Assembly (NCBI GenBank): GCA_905236875.1
Contig: CAJOQT010000108.1
Span: 17,828 to 81,827, forward strand
From: an uncultured Prevotella sp.
GTDB lineage: Bacteria > Bacteroidota > Bacteroidia > Bacteroidales > Bacteroidaceae
Direction: 5' to 3'
Length of the DNA stretch: 64,000 bases
Shown here: piece after piece, positions 48,877 to 56,192 of the stretch
How positions within the stretch are numbered: the stretch's first letter is position 1
Layout of the letters: every line of letters starts with the position of its first letter
Notes under the pieces: model-generated
Database searches by the model: none
Told to the model about the DNA's origin: nothing
The model's input: only the letters and a program-made list of their open reading frames with translations
Program-made: the position numbers and the translations under genes

Positions 48877-50451
48877 TTGGGAATGAAGCATCTGCGTGGT
48901 TTATATACGTTCATGTTCGGTGTGGCGGTCCTGCTCTTTTTTGGACTGGCCTATCCGCACCACCTGCACTATCAGGAACAGTTTCAGCTATTTCTCTTCG
49001 ACAGCACCTATGTGTGGGAGATTGTGCGTCTGCCAGGCGGCATCGCTGACCTGTTGGGACGCTTCTGCACACAATTTTTCCTTTTTGCCTGGTTCGGTGC
49101 TATAATTATTGCGCTGCTGCTCTCGTTGGTACAGTTGCTGACGCTTCGCCTGATCAGTTCTTCATTCTCCATTCTCCATTCTCAATTATTCTACGGACTG
49201 AGCTTTGTGCCTTCCTTCCTGCTCTGGCTCTTCCTGCTCGACGAGAATGCACTTCTGGGTGGTGTCTGGGCAGTACTGCTCACGCTCCTTGCTGCTTGGG
49301 GCTTCGACCAGACGGCTATGCGACAAACCCGTTGGACGCGGCGTATGCTACTCATTGCCGCCGTTCCCATTCTCTATTGGATGGTGGGGCCAGTCTGCAT
49401 CGTGTTCTTCCTCCTGCAGGTTTTGAGGGCTCATGGGACTCGTGGGGAAAATGAGACCACCGGGACTGTTGCATGGTATTATGGCGCGTTTGTGCTTTTG
49501 GCTATCATGCTTGTCATACTGTCATCTTATGTCCCCGTACCAGCCGACAAGCTTTGGACTGGCATACATTACTATCGCTATCCGACAATAGTTCCTGTCC
49601 TGTTATGGTCTGCGGCTCTGTCTGTCTTTGTTGTTGCACTCATTGTTCGTGTTTTTCATAAGTCGAAAGATGCCTCGGCTCGTCCTGTTGTGACGCTTGC
49701 CTCCTTTGTGTTAGTGTCCGTAGTTATGGGGTTTTTCGTATGGAAGAACAGCAACTTCAGGGCAGAAAAGGTGATGCAATATGACTTCATGGCCTGTCAC
49801 CAGCAATGGAACCGTATCCTTCAAACCGTCAGTGCTGAAAAGCCTAACAATCAAATTGGGGTTACGGTACAGAATCTGGCCTTAGCCATGCACGGAATGC
49901 TCGCTGAACACCTGTTCGAATATAACCAGAACGGTATTCTGGGTCTTTTGCCCGATGTCCAGAGCGATGCGACGAGTCCTATGCCTACAGCCGAGGCCTT
50001 CTATCAGTTGGGTATGATAAATGTTGCTCAGCGAACGGTCTTCGAAGCACAGGAAGCGATTCTTGATTTCCAGAAAAGTGGCCGCTGCTACAAGCGGCTG
50101 GCGCAGACCAACTTGATTAATGGCAAATACGAAGTGGCCTGTAAATATCTCATGGCGTTACAAAAGACCCTCTTCTATCGTGATTGGGCCAATGAAACAC
50201 TACAGTTGTTGGGAAATGAAGAGGCGATAGCCAAGCATCCCGAATACGGACCTCTGCGCCAGTATGCCTATCATAATGACTTTTACTTCAGTGACCATGT
50301 GACGCCTGAGATGCTGGAATGTCTCTATTACGGTAACCAGGACAATCACCTGGCCTTCCAGTATCTGATGGCCTACTACATGCTGACGGGCGATCGTGAA
50401 GGCTACACCAAACTGATGGAAGAGGTGAGAAGTAAGAGGGAAGATGTATGA
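48877..50451 (+). CDS. DUF6057 family membrane protein, copy 2
   Basis: 524 aa; same architecture as 45481-47304; likely ATG at 48883 (MKHLRGLYTFMFG). Confidence 0.65.
   Translation: MGMKHLRGLYTFMFGVAVLLFFGLAYPHHLHYQEQFQLFLFDSTYVWEIVRLPGGIADLLGRFCTQFFLFAWFGAIIIALLLSLVQLLTLRLISSSFSILHSQLFYGLSFVPSFLLWLFLLDENALLGGVWAVLLTLLAAWGFDQTAMRQTRWTRRMLLIAAVPILYWMVGPVCIVFFLLQVLRAHGTRGENETTGTVAWYYGAFVLLAIMLVILSSYVPVPADKLWTGIHYYRYPTIVPVLLWSAALSVFVVALIVRVFHKSKDASARPVVTLASFVLVSVVMGFFVWKNSNFRAEKVMQYDFMACHQQWNRILQTVSAEKPNNQIGVTVQNLALAMHGMLAEHLFEYNQNGILGLLPDVQSDATSPMPTAEAFYQLGMINVAQRTVFEAQEAILDFQKSGRCYKRLAQTNLINGKYEVACKYLMALQKTLFYRDWANETLQLLGNEEAIAKHPEYGPLRQYAYHNDFYFSDHVTPEMLECLYYGNQDNHLAFQYLMAYYMLTGDREGYTKLMEEVRSKREDV
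49160..49190. repeat. (attctcc)n word array in frame inside DUF6057 copy 2
   Basis: cttcattctccattctccattctcaattattc encodes SSFSILHSQLF. Confidence 0.7.
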
Positions 50452-50497
50452 TGTAAGATGGATGAAGTAAGATGGAAGAAGTAAAGATGAAAGAGAT
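50419..50497. repeat. Word array (gatgaagtaagatgg) spanning the junction between DUF6057 copy 2 and CxxCH/TolB copy 2
   Basis: gtgagaagtaagagggaagatgtatgatgtaagatggatgaagtaagatggaagaagtaaagatgaaagag. Confidence 0.65.
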
Positions 50498-52133
50498 AAT
50501 ATATATAATAAGGTGTTTGGTGTTGGCTGTTGGCTGTTGGCTGTTGGCAGCTTGCACGGAGACAGTCAGTGATGCACGGCAGGAGGCCACTCAGCCTCAG
50601 ATCTATCCCGACTACCTCGGTGTCACCATACCCGTGAATATTGCTCCTCTCAACTTTTGCATGGCAGATGAGTCGGCTTTGCGTATTGATGCCGTCATTA
50701 CCGACAGCCACGGACATAGCCTGCACAGCCAAGGCGAAGAATCTGTTGACTTCGACCTTGACGACTGGCACGACCTGCTCCATCTACTCTCCTCGGGGAG
50801 GTCGGGAGGGGGTCTTGACTCGCTCACCGTTACTGTCTCTGCCAAGTACGACGATGGTTGGCACACCTATCGTCCGTTCACCATCTACGTCAGTCCTGAC
50901 AGCATTGACTATGGTATCTGCTACCGTCTGATTGAGCCAGGCTATGAGGTGTGGAGCAAGATGGGCATTTATGAGCGCGATCTGTCTTCGTTCGATGAGC
51001 GACCGTTGATTGAGAATACACAGTTCGAAGGTTGTGTAAACTGTCATAGTTTCAACCGAGGCAACCCTGCCGATATGAGCCTTCATATCCGTGGCCCGCA
51101 TGGTGCCACGCTGCTGCGTCACTCCCTCTCCTTCGGGGAGGGGCAGGGGAGGGGCTCCCTGACAGCTTACAACACCAAGACCGACCAGACGCTCGGCTTC
51201 TGTGTCTATCCCTACTGGCATCCCTCGGGTCGCTATATTGCCTATTCCACCAATACCACGAGACAGTTGTTTCACAGTGCCGACCCCAACCGTATTGAGG
51301 TCTTCGATGAAGCCTCCGATATCTTGGTCTATGATGTTGAGAAAAACGAGCTCCTGCTGTCGCCCCTCCTCAAGCAAGATTCTATCTACGAGACCTATCC
51401 CGTATTCTCGGCTGACGGCCGTTCCCTCTATTTCTGTGCAGCAGGAAAGAGTGTAGAGAGTAGAGTTGATAGTTTAGAGTTTCCTTCCGGAGTCCCTGAA
51501 GGTGAGGGAAAGGCGGAAGCAAACTCTACACTCTACACTCTCAACTCTCAACTTAATGAGATCCGTTATAATCTCTACCGCATTGATTTTGATCCTGCAA
51601 CGGGTACCTTCGGCAACCGTATAGACACTATTGTCGATGCCGCACATGGTGCCCCCCTCTCCTCCCCACGGGGAGGTCGGGAGGGGGTCTCCGTCTCCTT
51701 CCCCCGTCCTTCCTACGACGGTCGCTTCCTTTGCTATACACTCTCCGACTACGGACAGTTCAGCATCTGGCATCATGAGGCTGACCTCTGGTTGCTCGAC
51801 CTCGCTACAGGCGAGAGTCGTCCCATGGATGGGGCAAACTCTGACGATACGGAGTCGTTCCACAACTGGAGCACCAACTCCCGCTGGCTCGTGCTCAGCT
51901 CCCGTCGCGACGATGGCCTCTTTACGCGGCCCTATTTCTGTCACGTTGATGCCAAGGGTGTTGTCAGCAAGGCCTTTATGCTGCCGCAGCGGAATCCGCG
52001 TCGTTTCTATCGTGAGCGTTTCCTGTCCTTCAATGTGCCCGAATTCATCATTGGCCCGACCCGCTTCGATGGTCATGAGGCCAGTCAGCTTATCAACGCT
52101 GAATATCGCAAGAACTTTGGCGTGCGTAAGTAA
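50487..52133 (+). CDS. Lipoprotein with CxxCH motif and TolB-like beta-propeller repeats, copy 2
   Basis: MKEIIYIIRCLVLAVGCWLLAACTET lipobox; EGCVNCHSFNRGNPADM; PYWHPSGRYIAYSTNTTRQLFHSADPNRIEVFDEASDILVYDV parallels copy 1. The track start 50472 lies inside the repeat array. Confidence 0.75.
   Translation: MKEIIYIIRCLVLAVGCWLLAACTETVSDARQEATQPQIYPDYLGVTIPVNIAPLNFCMADESALRIDAVITDSHGHSLHSQGEESVDFDLDDWHDLLHLLSSGRSGGGLDSLTVTVSAKYDDGWHTYRPFTIYVSPDSIDYGICYRLIEPGYEVWSKMGIYERDLSSFDERPLIENTQFEGCVNCHSFNRGNPADMSLHIRGPHGATLLRHSLSFGEGQGRGSLTAYNTKTDQTLGFCVYPYWHPSGRYIAYSTNTTRQLFHSADPNRIEVFDEASDILVYDVEKNELLLSPLLKQDSIYETYPVFSADGRSLYFCAAGKSVESRVDSLEFPSGVPEGEGKAEANSTLYTLNSQLNEIRYNLYRIDFDPATGTFGNRIDTIVDAAHGAPLSSPRGGREGVSVSFPRPSYDGRFLCYTLSDYGQFSIWHHEADLWLLDLATGESRPMDGANSDDTESFHNWSTNSRWLVLSSRRDDGLFTRPYFCHVDAKGVVSKAFMLPQRNPRRFYRERFLSFNVPEFIIGPTRFDGHEASQLINAEYRKNFGVRK
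50521..50548 (+). repeat. Four perfect tandem TGTTGGC heptamers encoding the lipoprotein signal h-region/lipobox
   Basis: tgttggc x4, preceded by near-copy tgtttgg; encodes LAVGCWLLA. Confidence 0.9.
50784..50818. repeat. Family A element in frame in CxxCH/TolB copy 2
   Basis: ctactctcctcggggaggtcgggagggggtcttgac encodes LLSSGRSGGGLD. Confidence 0.75.
51120..51161. repeat. Family A element in frame in CxxCH/TolB copy 2
   Basis: cactccctctccttcggggaggggcaggggaggggctccct encodes HSLSFGEGQGRGSL. Confidence 0.85.
51449..51555. repeat. Composite inverted word-array element in frame in CxxCH/TolB copy 2
   Basis: gtgtagagagtagagttgatagtttagagttt ... aaactctacactctacactctcaactctcaac around a ccttccggagtccctgaaggtgaggg core. 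Confidence 0.8.
51652..51692. repeat. Family A element in frame in CxxCH/TolB copy 2
   Basis: cccccctctcctccccacggggaggtcgggagggggtctcc encodes APLSSPRGGREGVS. Confidence 0.8.
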
Positions 52134-52210
52134 AGTGACATGCAGCAAGTGAGTCTGCACCGTTTCCGAAAGGTAAAGGTAGATACTAAAAGATAAAAAG
52201 CAATTATAAG

Positions 52211-52867
52211 ATGAAAAAGTTAGTTTTGTTTATGATGTCTTTGGCAGTTGTCACGATGTTCTACGGCTGTCAGCAGAAGGATCCCAATGAGTGTCGTATT
52301 CACGGTACAGTAGTTGGTGAACAGTATGAAGGTAAGCTGGTTTTCTTGGTGCCGCTAAAGGGTTCTGCCACGTTAGAAACCGTTGACAGTGTGGTTATCA
52401 GGGATGGTAGGTTTGAGTTCAGGGCTGATTCGATGAAGTTGTATAAGATTCTTCTTGACTATCATTTCCGTTATGGTACGCAGTCGTTGTTGGTAGTTGG
52501 TGAACCTGGTGACATCGAAGTCATCATCGACAGTATCAGTCATGGTAAGGGAACGCCTCTGAACGACTCCTTGGAGAAATGGAGGCTTGTGACGGAGCAG
52601 CATAACCAGGTATTTGGCCCGCTGAACCAACGTATTTATCAGGAAAATCTGGCAGGTCATCATGAGGTGGCAGACAGCCTGAGAGCTATCTCTGACAGTA
52701 TCCACCTTGAATATAAGAACTTTACGCGGCAAATGTCAGAGAATCTGCAGCCGGGTGCGTTACACGACTTCCTGAAGAGCTTGTTTCCACTGACTTATCA
52801 GAAGAAGATGCCTGACGGTTCCGTCGTAACGATGGATGCCGATACGAATGAACCAATTAGTGAGTAA
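52211..52867 (+). CDS. DUF4369 domain-containing lipoprotein
   Basis: Lipobox VTMFYGCQQKD; RIHGTVVGEQYEGKLVFLVPLKGSATLETVDSVVIRDGRFEFRAD is typical of the N-terminal DUF4369 domain. Confidence 0.8.
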   Translation: MKKLVLFMMSLAVVTMFYGCQQKDPNECRIHGTVVGEQYEGKLVFLVPLKGSATLETVDSVVIRDGRFEFRADSMKLYKILLDYHFRYGTQSLLVVGEPGDIEVIIDSISHGKGTPLNDSLEKWRLVTEQHNQVFGPLNQRIYQENLAGHHEVADSLRAISDSIHLEYKNFTRQMSENLQPGALHDFLKSLFPLTYQKKMPDGSVVTMDADTNEPISE

Positions 52868-52891
52868 ATGCGGCTGCATTTACTCACTAAT
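52856..52891 (+). terminator. Perfect 16-bp stem hairpin overlapping the stop codon of the DUF4369 gene
   Basis: ATTAGTGAGTAAATGC-ggct-GCATTTACTCACTAAT; no strong T tract. Confidence 0.65.
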
Positions 52892-52937
52892 CATCAATCA
52901 CTAATCTCTCAACTATAAACTCTCAACCCTCAACACA
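52892..52937. repeat. Word array (tctcaac/caatcac) abutting the argF' stop codon
   Basis: catcaatcactaatctctcaactataaactctcaaccctcaacac. Confidence 0.65.
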
Positions 52938-53975
52938 TTAAAGTGCCTCCAGCATCCGTTTGATAACTACCGAACAGCTGATTTCGCGGTTGGCGGCCTC
53001 TGGTATGACAAGACTGTTGGGACTCTCGATAACATCATCGGTGACGATGAGGTTGCGGCGTACGGGCAGACAGTGCATGAACTTGCCGTTGTTCGTCCAT
53101 GACATGTGCTCGGTATCTACTGTCCATGAGCGGTCCTCGCAGGTTATCTTGCCGTAGTCGGCAGGGTTGGTCACGCCGGGGTTGCTCCAGTTCTTGGCGT
53201 AGATGAAGTCTGCACCCTCAAAGGCTTTCTTCTGGTCGTACTCCACACGGGCATTGCCTACAAACTTGGGATCAAGCTCGTAACCCTTGGGGTGGGTGAT
53301 AACGAGATCCACATCAGGGTCAGCATTCATCCACTGTGCAAAACTGTTAGGTACGGCCTGCGGCAATGCACGGCAATGGGGTGCCCAAGTCAGTACGACC
53401 TTGGGAAGAGAACTTCGACCCCCCTCAAGCTCCCCCGAGGGGGAGTGACTGCCACATAGAGAGCCTCCCCTCGGGGAGGTCTGGAGGGGGTTGTACTCCT
53501 TGATCGTTATCAGGTCTGCAAATGCCTGCAAGGGGTGTACGGTAGCTGTCTCCATAGCAAATACTGGACGGCCGGAATATTTGATAAACTGCTGTAGGAC
53601 GGTCTCGGCATAGTCGTATTCGCGGTCAGTAAGCCCGGCGAAGCTTCTTACACCGATAAGGTCGCAGTAGCAGCCCATTACGGGAATCGCCTCCAAGAGA
53701 TGCTCGCTCTTGTCGCCGTCCATGATGACGCCACGTTCTGTCTCGAGCTTCCAGGCACCGGCATTTACGTCCAGCACGATGACGTTCATGCCGAGGTTCA
53801 TGGCAGCCTTCTGTGTCGAGAGGCGGGTGCGCAGACTATTATTGAAGAATATCATCATGAGCGTCTTGTTCTTGCCCAGATGCTGATATTTGAAACGGTC
53901 GTTCTTAATCTCAAAAGCTTCGGCCATCGCCTTGTCCAATGGGCCGATGTCCTGTACGTTGATAAATGATCTCAT
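52938..53975 (-). CDS. argF': N-succinyl/N-acetylornithine carbamoyltransferase (ArgF')
   Basis: MRSFINVQDIGPLDKAMAEAFEIK; FFNNSLRTRLSTQKAAMNLG; TVHPLQAFADLITI; LTWAPHCRALPQAVPNSFAQWM; MHCLPVRRNLIVTDDVIES. Confidence 0.9.
   Translation of the reverse strand: MRSFINVQDIGPLDKAMAEAFEIKNDRFKYQHLGKNKTLMMIFFNNSLRTRLSTQKAAMNLGMNVIVLDVNAGAWKLETERGVIMDGDKSEHLLEAIPVMGCYCDLIGVRSFAGLTDREYDYAETVLQQFIKYSGRPVFAMETATVHPLQAFADLITIKEYNPLQTSPRGGSLCGSHSPSGELEGGRSSLPKVVLTWAPHCRALPQAVPNSFAQWMNADPDVDLVITHPKGYELDPKFVGNARVEYDQKKAFEGADFIYAKNWSNPGVTNPADYGKITCEDRSWTVDTEHMSWTNNGKFMHCLPVRRNLIVTDDVIESPNSLVIPEAANREISCSVVIKRMLEAL
53416..53494. repeat. Double family A element in frame inside argF'
   Basis: On gene strand: CCCCCTCCAGACCTCCCCGAGGGGAGGCTCTCTATGTGGCAGTCACTCCCCCTCGGGGGAGCTTGAGGGGGGTC. 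Confidence 0.9.
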
Positions 53976-53982
53976 AATTTTA

Positions 53983-54108
53983 AAGCCCACCCCAGCCCTC
54001 CCGAAGGGAGGGAGAATGGGTACGATTAATTGTTATTATTATTATCTCAATTCTCTGTTTTCTGCAGGAATCCCTTCCCCCTCCCTTCGGGAGGGCTGGG
54101 GTGGGCTT
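53983..54108. repeat. 126-bp intergenic element bounded by perfect 30-bp inverted repeats (family A)
   Basis: AAGCCCACCCCAGCCCTCCCGAAGGGAGGG (53983-54012) / CCCTCCCTTCGGGAGGGCTGGGGTGGGCTT (54079-54108); fills the proA-argF' spacer. Confidence 0.95.
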
Positions 54109-55348
54109 ATGCCCTTGTTTGTCCTTCGCCCTCGATGAGCCATTTGTAGGTGCAGATCTCTTCAAGTGCCATCGGACCACGGGGACCCAGTTTCTGTGTG
54201 GAGATGCCTATCTCAGCGCCAAGACCGAACTGGGCACCGTCGGTAAAGCTGGTGGGTGCGTTCCAATAGACGCAGGCAGCATCGACATGAGCCTGGAACT
54301 GACGGGCTACCTGTTCGTTCATCGTCACGATGGCCTCACTGTGTCCGGAGCCATTCTCGTCAATATGGGCGAGGGCTTCTTCAAGCGAGGCAACAGTCTT
54401 AATGGCGAGCTTGTAGTCCATGAACTCGGTGCCAAAGCTATCGTCTGTCGCATGCTCCAGCAGGGGATATTTGCCATCGAGAGCGGCAAAAGCCATGTCA
54501 TCAGCATAGATGATGACATTCTTCTCGGCCATAGGCTTGACTAATTCGACCAGATCTGCGAGTCTGTCTATATGAACGAGCAGACAGTCGAGTGCATTGC
54601 AGACGCTGACACGACGGGTCTTGGCATTGTTGATGATGGCCTTGCCCATCTCCAGGTCACCGTCCTTGTCGAAGTAGGTGTTTACCACGCCGGCACCAGT
54701 CTCGATGACGGGGATGCGGGCGGTGTCACGGACAAAGTCAATGAGCTTGCGACCGCCACGGGGAATACACAGATCGACATAGCCTACGGCATTCAACATC
54801 TCACCCGTTGCCTCGTGGGTAGCCGGCAGCAGGGCCACGACATCTGGACTGATACCAAATTTCTCCAGTATCTCATGGATGAGTGCCACCTCTTCACGGT
54901 TCGAGCAGTCAGCATCCTTGCCGCCCTTTAGCACACAGGCGTTTCCGCTCTTGAAGCAGAGCGAGAAGACATCGAAGGTGACGTTGGGACGGGCCTCATA
55001 GATCATGCCGATGACACCGAACGGTACACTGACGCGACAGAGACGCAAGCCATTGGGCAGTGTCTTCTGCTTCGTGACATGTCCGAGGGGCGAGGGCAGG
55101 ATAGCGACGTTACGCATGTCGGCAGCAATGTCGTCGAGCCGTTTCTCCGTCAGTTGCAGACGGTCGTAGAGCGGATTCTCCCTCGACATCTTAGCCAAGT
55201 CCTGTGCGTTAGCCTTGAGTATCCTCTCCTTGTTATTGACAATGGCATCGGCGACAGCATTCAGTATCTCATTCCGCTGCTCGTCGCTCAACAGTGCCAG
55301 CGACTTACTGGCTCGCTTCACCCGTTCAAATGTCTCTTTCAATTGCAT
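54107..55348 (-). CDS. proA: Glutamate-5-semialdehyde dehydrogenase
   Basis: [74 protein letters not shown]. Confidence 0.96.
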   Translation of the reverse strand: MQLKETFERVKRASKSLALLSDEQRNEILNAVADAIVNNKERILKANAQDLAKMSRENPLYDRLQLTEKRLDDIAADMRNVAILPSPLGHVTKQKTLPNGLRLCRVSVPFGVIGMIYEARPNVTFDVFSLCFKSGNACVLKGGKDADCSNREEVALIHEILEKFGISPDVVALLPATHEATGEMLNAVGYVDLCIPRGGRKLIDFVRDTARIPVIETGAGVVNTYFDKDGDLEMGKAIINNAKTRRVSVCNALDCLLVHIDRLADLVELVKPMAEKNVIIYADDMAFAALDGKYPLLEHATDDSFGTEFMDYKLAIKTVASLEEALAHIDENGSGHSEAIVTMNEQVARQFQAHVDAACVYWNAPTSFTDGAQFGLGAEIGISTQKLGPRGPMALEEICTYKWLIEGEGQTRA

Positions 55349-55368
55349 TTCTTCAATATGTTAGTCTG

Positions 55369-56151
55369 TTATTCTGTCTTTGGAACGAATTCTGTATGTG
55401 GTGTCTCGTCCTTCCGCTCAATGAGGTCGATAAGGATGTTCTCGCGCTCACCGTTGGCGATGATGACGCGGATGCCCTGTGACTGTACTTTAGAGGCTGT
55501 GGTGTATTTCGAGTGCATGCCGCCACGTCCAAAGGCGCTCTTCTCCTCTTTGATGTATTGCGAGAGGTCGGTGCCGGGAGCCACGCTGGGAATAATTTGC
55601 GACGTAGGATTGTCGGGGTGCCCGTCATAGATGCCGTCGATGTTGCTCAACAGTATCAGCGTGTCAGCCTGCATCATCTGTGCGATGAGTCCCGATAGCT
55701 CGTCGTTGTCGGTGAACATCAGCTCAGTGACACTCACCGTGTCGTTCTCGTTGACGATGGGCAGCACGTCGTTCTCGAGCATCACCGTCATGCAGGCACG
55801 CTGGTTGCGGTACTGCTCACCGGGCTGGAAGTTCTCCTTCATCGTCAGTACCTGCCCGACATGGATGCCGAACTCGCGGAACAGGTCGTAGTACAGTCCT
55901 ACGAGCTTTACCTGTCCGACGGCACTATACAGCTGGCGTTGCTCTACCGAGTCGAGCGAGTGATCGACTCTCAACTCCCCTCGTCCGCTGGCCATAGCAC
56001 CCGATGACACAAGGATAACCTCAATGTCCTGCCTGCGTAGCCAGGCTATCTGATCGACCAGTGCCGACATGCGTGTCACGTCAAGCTTTCCGTCCGGTCG
56101 CGTCAACACGTTCGAGCCAACTTTTACAACGATACGTTTCTTATCGTTCAT
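55369..56151 (-). CDS. proB: Glutamate 5-kinase
   Basis: KRIVVKVGSNVLTRPDGKLD; VSSGAMASGRGEL; PIVNENDTVSVTELMFTDNDELSGLIAQMMQADTLILLSNIDGIYDGHP. Confidence 0.96.
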   Translation of the reverse strand: MNDKKRIVVKVGSNVLTRPDGKLDVTRMSALVDQIAWLRRQDIEVILVSSGAMASGRGELRVDHSLDSVEQRQLYSAVGQVKLVGLYYDLFREFGIHVGQVLTMKENFQPGEQYRNQRACMTVMLENDVLPIVNENDTVSVTELMFTDNDELSGLIAQMMQADTLILLSNIDGIYDGHPDNPTSQIIPSVAPGTDLSQYIKEEKSAFGRGGMHSKYTTASKVQSQGIRVIIANGERENILIDLIERKDETPHTEFVPKTE

Positions 56152-56165
56152 ATCTTGATTGTTTT

Positions 56166-56192
56166 TATGACTAATCCCTCAACACTCAACTC
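56166..56192. repeat. Word array (ctcaaca) between proB and the AMP-ligase gene, abutting a stop codon
   Basis: gactaatccctcaacactcaactctcaacac. Confidence 0.65.

Noticed and set aside
50784-51692. Pseudogene or sequencing errors as explanation for odd low-complexity segments in CxxCH/TolB copy 2
   Set aside because: Frame stays open through all four insertions and conserved motifs resume correctly after each, which argues against random errors or decay.
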